Below, piece by piece: positions 1 to 11,991 of a stretch of DNA of 39,987 bases (position 1 is the stretch's first letter; each line of letters opens with the position of its first letter). The notes beneath the pieces are model-generated. The model did not search any database. It was not told the DNA's origin and saw only the letters and a program-made list of their open reading frames with translations. Position numbers and translations under genes: made by a program. This DNA comes from RYN-431 sp036388295 (lineage in GTDB: Bacteria > Planctomycetota > Phycisphaerae > Tepidisphaerales > Tepidisphaeraceae): the NCBI GenBank assembly GCA_036388295.1, contig DASVSC010000022.1, positions 1 to 39,987 on the forward strand, given 5' to 3'.

Positions 1-23
1 TGTCTCCGTGCCTCTGTGGTGAA
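1..23. repeat. Possible single arm of a boundary inverted-repeat element, cut by the window edge
   Basis: The first bases read as short CT/GT-rich near-repeats (tgtctccgtg, then cctctgtggtg) and lie directly before the first gene. The wording resembles one arm of the tandem-unit inverted repeats seen later in this window. The matching arm, if it exists, would lie to the left of the window, so this is a tentative call from composition and position only. Confidence 0.3.
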
Positions 24-51
24 TCTTTTCCGCCGTATTCGCTGAAGCCGA

Positions 52-2088
52 GTGCTCCGTGCGTCCGATAACAATGACGTGAAGCACGACCGCCTGATCG
101 CCGCCCTCGTTCGTGCCGACAACCGGGCGGCGGACGACTGCCTGCTGGAGGCCCTGCGCCTCGGCAATGAGGGCGAACAGGCCACGGTCCTGGATGCGCT
201 CGTCGCCCGCAACAACTCGACGGCCCACCAGGGCATCCTCGGCCAGTTCGCCGTCTTGCCGGTGGTGCTGCAGGCCCGCGTCGTCCGCGACGCCCCGAAG
301 CTGTACCACGCCCTCAGCCAGGCCGGCCGGTCGTCGGACAAGCCGACGCGCCTGGCGGCCATCAAAGTCATCGCCGCCGGTCGGCAGGGGAAGCTCGGGT
401 ACGTGCTGAGCGAGAACCTGCGCGACAGCGACGACGAACTCTCCAAGGCCGCCTGCGAGGCACTGCTGGACATGGCCCGCTGGGTGCACAACGAGTCACG
501 CAACCTGCAGCGCATTGTCCCGCCGGACGAGCGCGACCTGCTATGGGTCGACAACCCGCAGGCCAAGAACGATTCGACTGTCATGGAGGCCCCGACCGCC
601 GGCGCGGATTTGGCCACCGCGTACCGCAACGTGATGCGCCAGCGCCCGGAAATCGAATCGGCCGTCGCCCGCGCCCTCGACTGGGTGCGCACCAAACACC
701 TGGCCGACCTGATGCGGGCGGCGCTGCTCTTGTGCGACCACCCGCAGAGCCGCATCCTGGCGATCCTGAAAACCCACCGCCACGGCGGGCAGGCGGCGGT
801 GGCGCGCAAGCTGCAGCAGCCGCCGTCGGCCGACCACGTCGAGGCCTTCCTGCTCGGCGCGTCCCACGGCCACCTGCGCGGCAACTTCTCCGCGGCATTG
901 GCCCAGATCACCGACCCGAGCGTGTTCGACGCCTTGCTGCGCCGCTCGCACTGGCTGGCGGACGTGCAGCTGCGGTCGTGCCTGCACCACGTGTCGCGCG
1001 GCGCGTGGTGGGACGGCGAACGCCTCGGCGGCGACCTGGCCCGCCGGCCGGTGCGCGAAGCGATGCACGTGGCCGAATGGATCAGCGCCAGCGGCCTGGG
1101 CGACGCCGAGCAGGACGAGCGGCAACTGGCCATCCTCAAGCACGTCGACAGCGACCCGCTGGCCCGCCTGCACGTCCTGCGCGTCGTCGCCGCCCGGCCT
1201 AAGGGTGCATCGACGGCGGTGCTGCGGCACATGCTGGACGACGCCGACGAACGCCTGGTCCGCATCGCCGTACGCGAACTGATTCGCCGCCGGCCCGCCG
1301 ACGTGGAGAACCTGCTGCTCAAGCGCATGACCAGCGGCACGGAAAGCGTGCGGCGCGTCATCGGCCGCGCGATCGGGCACGCCGGGTTCGCTCTGTTCTG
1401 GGACCGCTTCGACACCCTGTCCGCCGCCGCCCGCGGCCCCGCCGGCCGGGCGATGCTGAAGCTGCTGCCCGACAGCCTCGTCCGCATCGGCCGCTTCCTG
1501 AACGGCACCGTCGACGAACGCGTCCGGGCGATGCAGGTCCTGGACGACCTCGGCCTGGCCGGGCAGTTCCGTGACGTGCTGCAGCGGCTTTGCACGCACA
1601 GCAGCCCGAAGGTGCGGTCCAAGGCCGCGATGCTGCTCGGGCGGGCCGGGGCGGCCGATCCGGTCGTGCTGGAGCGCATGCTGGACGATCCCGACGCCCG
1701 CGTGCGGGCTAACGCCATTGAAGTGGTCGAGGCCCGCAAGTCGCCCGCCCATGTGCCGCTGCTGATCGACCGCACGCGCTCCACCAGCGGCCGCGAGCGT
1801 GCCAACGCCATCAAGGCCCTCCACGGCCTCGGCGTGGACGCGGCGGTCGGCCATTTGAACGACATGCTGCGCGACACCCGGTCCGAACACCGCATTTCGG
1901 CACTCTGGGCCTTGCGTCACGCCGGCCTGTGGGGCCTGCTGCGGACGGTCGGGCTGATCGCCCAGCAGGACGAGAACGTGCGCGTCCGCCGGTACGCGGT
2001 GGCGCTGCTCAAGGGCGTGGTCGAACAGATGCACCGCGGCCCGGCCACGCCGGCGTCCAATTCGATTCCACCGGCCAAGGTCGCCTGA
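52..2088 (+). CDS. HEAT-repeat domain protein, function unknown
   Basis: This is a protein of about 678 residues made almost entirely of alpha-helical HEAT-like repeats. Units with the pattern LLxDPDxxVRxxAIE recur, for example around residues 385-430 and 530-640 (MLDDADERLVRIAVREL, MLDDPDARVRANAIEVV). No signal peptide, catalytic motif or clear membrane segment is visible. HEAT arrays act as protein-binding scaffolds, so a scaffold or assembly role is an inference. An in-frame stop at 43-45 shows that the gene starts inside the window. The GTG at 52 is the first start available and a second GTG lies at 79; neither has a strong ribosome site. The stop overlaps the next start (TGATG), which implies translational coupling with the small membrane protein downstream. 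Confidence 0.8.
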   Translation: MLRASDNNDVKHDRLIAALVRADNRAADDCLLEALRLGNEGEQATVLDALVARNNSTAHQGILGQFAVLPVVLQARVVRDAPKLYHALSQAGRSSDKPTRLAAIKVIAAGRQGKLGYVLSENLRDSDDELSKAACEALLDMARWVHNESRNLQRIVPPDERDLLWVDNPQAKNDSTVMEAPTAGADLATAYRNVMRQRPEIESAVARALDWVRTKHLADLMRAALLLCDHPQSRILAILKTHRHGGQAAVARKLQQPPSADHVEAFLLGASHGHLRGNFSAALAQITDPSVFDALLRRSHWLADVQLRSCLHHVSRGAWWDGERLGGDLARRPVREAMHVAEWISASGLGDAEQDERQLAILKHVDSDPLARLHVLRVVAARPKGASTAVLRHMLDDADERLVRIAVRELIRRRPADVENLLLKRMTSGTESVRRVIGRAIGHAGFALFWDRFDTLSAAARGPAGRAMLKLLPDSLVRIGRFLNGTVDERVRAMQVLDDLGLAGQFRDVLQRLCTHSSPKVRSKAAMLLGRAGAADPVVLERMLDDPDARVRANAIEVVEARKSPAHVPLLIDRTRSTSGRERANAIKALHGLGVDAAVGHLNDMLRDTRSEHRISALWALRHAGLWGLLRTVGLIAQQDENVRVRRYAVALLKGVVEQMHRGPATPASNSIPPAKVA

Positions 2089-2462
2089 TGAACGCCATCC
2101 AATCCATTCTCGCCACCGCGCCGACGTCGCCCGACGCCATCTTCAAGAGCATGGGCGACACGATGTCGGCCGACGTGAACCCGGCGCAGGTGCTGGCGGT
2201 GATCGCCGCGATCGTGGGCCTGGCGGTGCTGATCAGCATCTTCAATCGCCGCGCCGGACGACCGCCGAAGCCGCCGGAGACCAACAGCCCGTCGAAACTG
2301 CTGCGCCAGCTCGCCCGCGAGGCCGGCCTGACGCGGCGGGAACTCAAGGAGCTCAGGAAGCTGGCCGCCCTGCAGGGCGTCGATCAGCCCCTGACGCTGC
2401 TGCTGTGCCCCAGCCTGATGCACGCGGCGATCGCCAAGCGAAAAACGACCGCGACGCGATAA
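2088..2462 (+). CDS. Small single-pass membrane protein, function unknown
   Basis: This is a protein of 124 residues. Its ATG shares bases with the stop of the HEAT-repeat gene (TGATG), so the two are probably made together. It has a polar N-terminal stretch of about 33 residues, one strong transmembrane segment at about residues 34-52 (VLAVIAAIVGLAVLISIF), and a basic tail rich in K, R, L and E (SKLLRQLAREAGLTRRELKE) that should face the cytoplasm and form helices. I do not recognise the family. The tail could dock onto the HEAT scaffold encoded just upstream, but that is inference from the coupling alone. Confidence 0.7.
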   Translation: MNAIQSILATAPTSPDAIFKSMGDTMSADVNPAQVLAVIAAIVGLAVLISIFNRRAGRPPKPPETNSPSKLLRQLAREAGLTRRELKELRKLAALQGVDQPLTLLLCPSLMHAAIAKRKTTATR

Positions 2463-2508
2463 CCGTTTCCACGGCCTGTAGTTTGATAAACCGCTCGTTC
2501 GCCCGTAC

Positions 2509-2537
2509 CTTTCGTGCGCTTTTTCCTCGCACGAAAG
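2509..2537 (+). promoter_or_regulatory. Leader hairpin directly upstream of carB
   Basis: A perfect 10-bp stem (ctttcgtgcg at 2509-2518, cgcacgaaag at 2528-2537) with a 9-nt loop (ctttttcct) ends 9 nt before the carB ATG at 2547. In an mRNA that starts upstream it would fold next to or over the ribosome-binding region. No T-run follows, so it does not look like a simple terminator. A regulatory role is inferred from position. Confidence 0.45.
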
Positions 2538-2546
2538 TTTAGGTCG

Positions 2547-6410
<3,864 letters not shown>

Positions 6411-6476
6411 GGCTCCGATCGTGCGCGGCTTTCGTTTCGCAGTTGGCCCGGTTTTGCGGCCCCGGAATGTTCGGCG

Positions 6477-8264
6477 ATGCCCATGCTTCACTCGCCGACC
6501 GCCCTCACTTACCGGCCGGACATTGACGGCTTGCGGGCGCTGGCGGTGGGCATCGTGGTGCTGTTCCACGCCGACCTCGGATTCCCCGGCGGGTACGTGG
6601 GCGTCGACGTTTTCTTCGTCATCAGCGGCTTCCTGATCACGTCGCTCTTGCTCAAAGACCTCGACGCAAATCGCTTTTCCCTCGCCACGTTTTATGAGCG
6701 CAGGGCACGGCGTATCTTGCCGGCTTCGCTGGTGGTCACGGCGCTGGTATTGGCGGCGGGGTGGCGGCTAATGCTGCCGTCGGACTTCGAATGGCTCGGC
6801 CTGTCGGCGGTCGCCCACGCGGCGTGCGCGGCGAACGTCTTTTTCCTACAGCGGACGTCGAACTACTTCGCCGGTTCGGCCGCGGAGATGCCGCTGCTGC
6901 ATATGTGGTCGCTGGCGGTAGAGGAGCAGTTCTACCTGGTCTTTCCACTGCTGCTCTGGGGCGCGTATCGAATGGGGTTGCGGTCCCGCAAGGCGATCGG
7001 CTGGACGCTCGGAGCCTTGGCGGCCGTAAGCCTGCTCGTCAGCAATCCCGGACACTGGTTTGATATCAACGGCGCGTTCTATCTGTTGCCGACGCGAGCG
7101 TGGGAACTGTTGATCGGCGCATGGCTGGCGACACGGCCGGTGTGTGCGGCGTCTCGGCTGACGCGGGAAATTGCGACTTGGATTGGCGCGGCATGCGTGC
7201 TCGTGCCGGCGATGTTGTACTCCTCCGCGACGCCGTTTCCGGGTGCGACGGCAGTGCCGCCGTGCGTAGGGGCGGCGCTGCTGATCTGGAGCGGCCGCGC
7301 GGTTCAGGCGGATGGCCGGCGTGATCAGGCGATAATCGGCCGGCTGCTGGCGACGCGGCCGATGGTGTTCGTGGGGGCGATTTCTTATTCGCTCTACCTG
7401 ATCCACTGGCCAATCCTGGCGCTGGACAAGTACCGGGCCCTCGGGCCTGCGTCGCTGTCGCACCGGTTGCTTCTGGTCGGCGTGGCCTTGGCGTTGGCGA
7501 TCGTGTCATGGCGATTCGTCGAGCAGCCCTTCCGAGCACGACGTTGGGGTGCGACGCGGGGACGGTTGTTCGCGGCGTCGGCGGCGGGACTGGCCGTCGT
7601 GGCGGTGGCCGGTGGAATGATCTACACGAAAGACGGATTCGCCACGCGTTTCCCGGCGGCCGTGAATGACATCGATCAGGTCCGCCGGACGAAACTGCAC
7701 CTGGCCCAATTGGAAGCGGTGGACGTGCCGGACCGCCTCACGCCGATGGGCATACAGGACGAAACCGTGCCGGTCAGCGTCCTGCTCTGGGGCGACAGCC
7801 ACGCCGGTGCGCTGTTCCCGGCCTTCAACGAGCTATGCAAGGCCCGCGGCCTGAAAGGCCGTGCGGCGACGCGTTCCGGCCGTGCGCCGCTCGTCAGTTA
7901 TTCGCTCGCAAGCACACGTGGCGCGGACCAGGCCGCGCGTCAGTTCAGCCACGCGGTAGTCGATTACGTGCGGCGTGAGCAGATCAAGACGGTGTTCCTG
8001 GTGAACTACTGGGAACGTGACGCGGCCGACGACGCGGAGCGTATGTCGAACGCGCTCGAGGAAACGATTTCGATGCTCAACTCCGCCGGCGCGACGGTTT
8101 ACGTGGTGATGCAGGTGCCGAGCTACGCCGTGGAAGTGCCGCGCGTGTTGGCGTTCGAGGCGATGCGGCGGCGTCCGCTGGACGGCTGGCGAAAGACAAT
8201 GGCCGGGCACGTGGCGGCGCAGCGCGTGATGTACGATCTGGGCCGGTCGACTGGAGTCGGCTGA
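6477..8264 (+). CDS. OafA/YrhL-type membrane acyltransferase with SGNH domain, C terminus lost by frameshift
   Basis: Enzymes of this family sit in the inner membrane and transfer acyl groups (often acetyl) to cell-surface polysaccharides. The N-terminal acyltransferase-3 domain (about residues 10-350) begins YRPDIDGLRALAVGIVVLFH and shows about ten hydrophobic helices and the motif WSLAVEEQFYLVFP. An SGNH hydrolase-like domain follows, with the nucleophile block GDSHAG at about residue 439. The reading frame stops at 8264 after RSTGVG. The rest of the SGNH domain, with its catalytic Asp-His block, continues in the +1 frame to 8430. Removing the A at 8250 restores a continuous frame. The gene is therefore either a frameshifted pseudogene or carries a sequencing error. 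ATG 6477 is chosen over ATG 6483. Confidence 0.85.
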   Translation: MPMLHSPTALTYRPDIDGLRALAVGIVVLFHADLGFPGGYVGVDVFFVISGFLITSLLLKDLDANRFSLATFYERRARRILPASLVVTALVLAAGWRLMLPSDFEWLGLSAVAHAACAANVFFLQRTSNYFAGSAAEMPLLHMWSLAVEEQFYLVFPLLLWGAYRMGLRSRKAIGWTLGALAAVSLLVSNPGHWFDINGAFYLLPTRAWELLIGAWLATRPVCAASRLTREIATWIGAACVLVPAMLYSSATPFPGATAVPPCVGAALLIWSGRAVQADGRRDQAIIGRLLATRPMVFVGAISYSLYLIHWPILALDKYRALGPASLSHRLLLVGVALALAIVSWRFVEQPFRARRWGATRGRLFAASAAGLAVVAVAGGMIYTKDGFATRFPAAVNDIDQVRRTKLHLAQLEAVDVPDRLTPMGIQDETVPVSVLLWGDSHAGALFPAFNELCKARGLKGRAATRSGRAPLVSYSLASTRGADQAARQFSHAVVDYVRREQIKTVFLVNYWERDAADDAERMSNALEETISMLNSAGATVYVVMQVPSYAVEVPRVLAFEAMRRRPLDGWRKTMAGHVAAQRVMYDLGRSTGVG

Positions 8265-8430
8265 CTGCCATTTCATCGACCCCGCCCGAGTCTTCGCGCA
8301 CAAAGGGGAGGCGTTCCTGACCGTCGCCGCGCGGGGTCGGCCGATTTATAAGGACCGCCATCACCTGACGCCGTGGGGAGCGCGGCGGATGATGATTCCA
8401 TTTCTGGACAGCGCTTGGCCGGTGAAATAG
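8251..8430 (+). pseudogene. Frame-shifted SGNH C-terminal tail of the acyltransferase
   Basis: In the frame +1 to the acyltransferase, bases 8251-8430 read LESADCHFIDPARVFAHKGE, then continue to YKDRHHLTPWGARRM and a TAG stop. The D-x-x-H motif (DRHH) followed by LT..GA is the usual end of SGNH domains and supplies the catalytic Asp and His. It has no start codon or ribosome site of its own and joins the upstream frame if one base (A8250) is dropped, so it is the missing end of the preceding gene. The remaining 36 bases before the convergent NADH dehydrogenase hold nothing I can identify. Confidence 0.8.
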
Positions 8431-8466
8431 CGTCGTGCCTGAAAGCGGGCCAGCCGCCAAGTCGTA

Positions 8467-9789
8467 TCACACCGGCGTTGCTTCGAAGCCGTCGGGCGTC
8501 ACGTCGCGCATGCGGGTGATGCGGGGCTTGAAGTCGCCGGTGATCAGGCGGGCGCCTTTGCTGTCGAAGGTGTAGCTCCAGATCCAGTTGATCGACACGA
8601 TGATCTTGCTGCGGAAGCCGATCAGAAACAGCAGGTGGATAACCGACCACATCAGCCAGGCGATCAGGCCGGTGAACTTCCAGCCGCGGATGTCCGCCAC
8701 CGCCCGGGCCTTGCCGATGGTGGCCATCGTGCCTTTGTCCCAGTATTCGAAGCGCAACCGGTTGGCTACCGGCACCTGGCTGATGACTTCCTGGCGAATG
8801 ATCTTGGCGACGTGCTTGCCCATCTGCATGGCCGCGGGGGCTAGGCCGGGCACGGGCAGGTTGGTTTGCGGGTCAATGACGTTCGCCAAGTCGCCGACGA
8901 CGAACGCGTTGGGGTAGCCGGGCACGCTGAGGTCCGGGTTGACGTTCACGCGGCCGGCGCGGTCGAGCGGGACGCCGAGGGCTTTGCCCAGCGGACTGGC
9001 CCTCACGCCGGCGGCCCAGAAGACGTTGTTCGCGCCGATGCGTTCGTCGCCGATGTGCACGCCGCCGTCGTCGATGCGTGTCACGCGGCCGTTCAGCTGC
9101 AGTTCGATGCCCATTTTCTCGAGCGTTTTCCTGGCTTTCTCGCTGAGCTTGGGGTGCATGTTCTTGAGCACGCGGTCGTTGGCCTCGACGAGGATGACGC
9201 GGGCGGTGCTGGTGTCGATGTTGCGGTAATCTTTTTGGATGTGTTCGGCGGCGATCTCGCGCAAGCTGCCGGCCAGTTCGACGCCGGTCGGCCCGCCGCC
9301 GACGACGACGAACGTGAGCTTGGCCCGCCGGGCGGATTCGTCCATCTCGTGCTCGGCCTCTTCGTACGCCAGCAGGATGCGTTTACGGATTTCGATCGCG
9401 TCTTCCACGCGTTTCAGGCCGGGGGCGAACTTCTCCCACTCGTCATGGCCGAAATAGCTGTGCGTGGCACCGGCGGCGACGACGAGGTAGTCGTAGTCGA
9501 TGCACATGTCGCCGGCATGAATGCACGATTTGGCCAAGTCGATGTCGTCCACCGCGCTGAGGACGCAGTCGACGTTCTTCTGGGAGCGGAAAATCGAACG
9601 GATCGGAAAAGCAATGTCCGCCGGCGACAGGGCGGCGGTGGCGACCTGGTAGAGCAGCGGCTGGAACAGGTGGTAGTTGTTCCGGTCGAACAACGCGATG
9701 TTCACCGGCACCTTCCGCAGCCCCTTGCACACGTGCAGGCCGGCGAATCCCGCACCGATGACGACGACGTTGGTCATGCGCTTAGGCAT
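8467..9789 (-). CDS. ndh: Type II NADH dehydrogenase (NADH:quinone oxidoreductase)
   Basis: NDH-2 enzymes pass electrons from NADH to membrane quinones through FAD without pumping protons. The protein (about 440 residues) opens with the FAD-binding motif GAGFAG at residues 12-17. The second Rossmann motif VVVGGGPTGVELAGSL for NADH lies in the middle, followed by the conserved FWAAGV and the FAD-contact block NAFVVGDLA. A hydrophobic C-terminal stretch (TGLIAWLMWSVIHLLFLIGF) fits membrane attachment. ATG 9789 gives MPKRMTNVVVIGAGFAG; ATG 9777 is an equally good start. The open frame reaches to 10188 but that extension covers the flgE promoter and has no family similarity. It is transcribed divergently from flgE and converges with the acyltransferase. 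Confidence 0.93.
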   Translation of the reverse strand: MPKRMTNVVVIGAGFAGLHVCKGLRKVPVNIALFDRNNYHLFQPLLYQVATAALSPADIAFPIRSIFRSQKNVDCVLSAVDDIDLAKSCIHAGDMCIDYDYLVVAAGATHSYFGHDEWEKFAPGLKRVEDAIEIRKRILLAYEEAEHEMDESARRAKLTFVVVGGGPTGVELAGSLREIAAEHIQKDYRNIDTSTARVILVEANDRVLKNMHPKLSEKARKTLEKMGIELQLNGRVTRIDDGGVHIGDERIGANNVFWAAGVRASPLGKALGVPLDRAGRVNVNPDLSVPGYPNAFVVGDLANVIDPQTNLPVPGLAPAAMQMGKHVAKIIRQEVISQVPVANRLRFEYWDKGTMATIGKARAVADIRGWKFTGLIAWLMWSVIHLLFLIGFRSKIIVSINWIWSYTFDSKGARLITGDFKPRITRMRDVTPDGFEATPV

Positions 9790-9841
9790 TGGATTAGTTT
9801 TAGGCACCCCCAACGCCGAAAGAAAATCGCGAGTCGCCGAA

Positions 9842-9894
9842 GAGAGCCTCGCGGCTCTGCCGCGAGAAGAGCCGGGCGGAGCCCGGCGGCTCTC
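9842..9894. repeat. Nested palindrome that can fold as a three-way junction
   Basis: An outer 7-bp stem (gagagcc at 9842-9848, ggctctc at 9888-9894) encloses two perfect hairpins. One is ctcgcggc/gccgcgag (9848-9855 and 9859-9866) and the other is gccgggc/gcccggc (9871-9877 and 9881-9887). It lies in the divergent spacer between ndh and flgE, upstream of the flgE sigma-54 promoter. The rest of the 289-bp spacer holds that promoter and a smaller hairpin (gcggc/gccgc near 10024-10036) in the flgE leader. Confidence 0.7.
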
Positions 9895-9947
9895 ATCGAC
9901 GCCACAATGACGCTTCACGTTCGGTCTTTTGGATTTTCTGTTTCCTC

Positions 9948-9963
9948 TGGCATGTCCGTTGCT
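9948..9963 (+). promoter_or_regulatory. Sigma-54 (RpoN) promoter of flgE
   Basis: TGGCATGTCCGTTGCT matches the RpoN consensus TGGCACG-N4-TTGCW at all but one position. The invariant spacing is correct, with GG at 9949-9950 and GC at 9961-9962 separated by 10 bp. Transcription would start near 9974, about 105 nt upstream of the flgE ATG. Hook genes are RpoN-dependent in many flagellated bacteria. The activator gene is not in the window. Confidence 0.75.
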
Positions 9964-10078
9964 CAATTCATTCCGTGACGTCGTTTCCCGATACCGGGAC
10001 GCGGTCGACACGGCGACAGTTGCGCGGCGGAGCCGCAAGAGTTGCGCGAAGCGACGCGATTCACGGAAGGTAGCCTCT

Positions 10079-11812
10079 ATGGCCTTGACCAGCGCCCTGT
10101 TCACCGGCTTGTCCGGACTGAACGCCAACCAGACCAAGCTCAACGTCATCGGCAATAATATTGCCAATACGAACACGACCGCGTTCAAGTCGTCACGCGC
10201 CCAGTTCGCCAGCCAGTTCTACCTCACCGACATGGGCGGCTCGGCCCCCAACGCCGTCGACGGCGGTGCCAACCCCAGCCAGCGCGGCCTCGGCACGCAG
10301 GTCGCGTCGATCGAGAAAGACATGACCCAGGGGTCGCTCGAAACGACCGGCAAAAACACCGACTTGGCCGTCGACGGCAACGGCTTTTTCGTCGTCAGCG
10401 GCAGCCAGGGCCAGCAGTACACCCGCGCCGGCAACTTCAATCTCAACGCCGAGAATAAGCTCACCACCAACACCGGCGAATACGTCATGGGCTACGGCGT
10501 CGATGACGCCAACAACGTCGTCAAGGGCAAGCTTCAGCAGATCAACATCCCCAACAACCTCACCAGCCAAGCCAGGGCCAGCACCAGTGCCACGCTGGAA
10601 GGAAATCTAGACGCCGACGGCGAAGTCGCCAGTGGGGCGTCGGTGCTCGGTTCCAAGGTACTAGCTACTATCAGTGGCGATCCGATTTCCGACGCCACCG
10701 CCTTGACCGATTTGACGCTCGATGACGGCAGTGCCACACCGATGTTTGACGGCACGCTCCCTGACATCATCACGATTCAAGGCACCAAGGGCGGGCGGTC
10801 GCTCGCGCCGCTGACCTATACCGTCGACGCCACGTCGACGGTCAAAAACCTGCAAGACTTCATCGCCCAAGGGCTGCAAATCAAGACCGACGAAACCAGC
10901 CCCACGGGGTTCAACCAACCCGGCGTTGAACTGTCGGCGGATGGCCGGCTGATCATTACCGGCAATCCCGGCGCGGACAACGCCGTCAGCCTCACCGGCA
11001 CCTCCTTCACATCCACCAATGCGGCGATGAAGATCACCTTCTCCGAAGATGCCACCAGTAAACCCGTCGGCGAAAGCGTCTACACCAGCATGCAGGTGTA
11101 CGACAGCCTCGGCACGCCGGTGAATGTCGACGTCACGGCTTACCTTGAAGAAAAAAGCGACGCCGGCAGCACCTGGCGGTTCATCGCCGCCAGCCCCGAC
11201 AACACCAGTGCCAAGGCTTTTGACCCAACCGGCCTGGCACCCACGGATTATTACGGCGCGATCCTCGGCAGCGGCACCATGAAGTTCGACAACAAAGGCG
11301 CGTTCCTGGAATCGACGCCCACGTCGCTCACGCTCGACCGCACCGGCACCGGCGCGACGCCGCAGCAGGTCGTCGCCCTCGACGTCACGCAACTCACGGC
11401 CATGGCGACGGCGCGCAGCAACCTGACCATGAGTGAGCAGGACGGCTACGCCAGCGGCACACTCACCGACTTCGACTTCGCCAACGACGGCACGATCAGC
11501 GGCAGCTTCAGCAACGGCCAGACCCGCCTGTTGGGCCAACTCGCCGTCGCCATGTTCGACAACCCGGCCGGCATGACCGACCAGGGCGGCAACGTCTACA
11601 CCGTCGGCCCCAACAGCGGCGAGCCGACCATCACGTCGCCGCAGGAAATGAGCAGCGGCACCATCCGCAGCGGCAGCCTGGAACAGTCGAACGTCGACAT
11701 TTCCAAAGAGTTCATCAACATGATCGTCGCCAGCACCGGCTTCACCGCCGCCAGCCGCGTGATCACCACCAGTGACCAATTGCTCACCGAACTCATGAAC
11801 ACCAGCCGGTAG
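10079..11812 (+). CDS. flgE: Flagellar hook protein FlgE
   Basis: FlgE polymerises outside the cell into the hook, the universal joint between rod and filament. The N terminus carries the rod/hook signature SGLNANQTKLNVIGNNIANT and the C terminus has the matching SNVDISKEFINMIVASTGF helix that packs the hook core. The central 400 residues are Thr/Ser/Asp-rich with low Cys, typical of exposed hook domains. The length of 577 residues is longer than E. coli FlgE (402), the extra falling in the variable middle. ATG 10079 is chosen because it follows ggaagg at 10065-10070 with 8-nt spacing; the open frame upstream to 9929 runs through the promoter. It is preceded by a sigma-54 promoter and followed by a terminator, so it is probably transcribed on its own or as the head of a longer read-through unit. 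Confidence 0.97.
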   Translation: MALTSALFTGLSGLNANQTKLNVIGNNIANTNTTAFKSSRAQFASQFYLTDMGGSAPNAVDGGANPSQRGLGTQVASIEKDMTQGSLETTGKNTDLAVDGNGFFVVSGSQGQQYTRAGNFNLNAENKLTTNTGEYVMGYGVDDANNVVKGKLQQINIPNNLTSQARASTSATLEGNLDADGEVASGASVLGSKVLATISGDPISDATALTDLTLDDGSATPMFDGTLPDIITIQGTKGGRSLAPLTYTVDATSTVKNLQDFIAQGLQIKTDETSPTGFNQPGVELSADGRLIITGNPGADNAVSLTGTSFTSTNAAMKITFSEDATSKPVGESVYTSMQVYDSLGTPVNVDVTAYLEEKSDAGSTWRFIAASPDNTSAKAFDPTGLAPTDYYGAILGSGTMKFDNKGAFLESTPTSLTLDRTGTGATPQQVVALDVTQLTAMATARSNLTMSEQDGYASGTLTDFDFANDGTISGSFSNGQTRLLGQLAVAMFDNPAGMTDQGGNVYTVGPNSGEPTITSPQEMSSGTIRSGSLEQSNVDISKEFINMIVASTGFTAASRVITTSDQLLTELMNTSR

Positions 11813-11841
11813 GACCGATAATGTTTGAGTAAACCGCTTTA

Positions 11842-11887
11842 GCCCCCGCGGCAGGTGTTCATTCTGCTGTCGCGGGGGCAACTTTTT
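11842..11887 (+). terminator. Rho-independent terminator after flgE
   Basis: gcccccgcggcag (11842-11854) pairs with ctgtcgcgggggc (11867-11879), a 13-bp stem with one G-U pair and a 12-nt loop. It is followed at once by aacttttt. The position 30 nt after the flgE stop supports termination of the hook transcript. Confidence 0.8.
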
Positions 11888-11890
11888 AGG

Positions 11891-11984
11891 GAGTGGGCAG
11901 TGGGCAGTGGGCAGTGAGCAGGGAATAAGAGACGGTACAGTTCACCAGTCTTTCCCTGCCCACTGCCGACTGCCCACTGCTCTC
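11891..11984. repeat. Boundary inverted repeat A (7-bp tandem units)
   Basis: The left arm (11891-11924) holds three perfect copies of gggcagt and one variant. The right arm (11953-11984) is the same structure in reverse complement. The spacer is 28 bp. It lies between the flgE terminator and the flbD start, with the right arm ending 7 bp before the flbD ATG. The element could form a long hairpin that covers the flbD ribosome site. Confidence 0.85.
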
Positions 11985-11991
11985 TAGCAGC

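Noticed and set aside
2514..2546. GTG start for carB giving 11 more residues
   Set aside because: The extra residues are encoded by the leader hairpin and have no counterpart in the family; MPRRTDIHSILIIGSGP is the normal start.
6444..6457. A second sigma-54-like site (TGGCCCGGTTTTGC) before the acyltransferase
   Set aside because: The distance between GG and GC is 9 bp, and the -24/-12 spacing of 10 bp is strict, so it is unlikely to work.
9790..10188. N-terminal extension of the NADH dehydrogenase to 10188
   Set aside because: It would cover the flgE promoter and start codon region, and the known family start is at 9789 or 9777.
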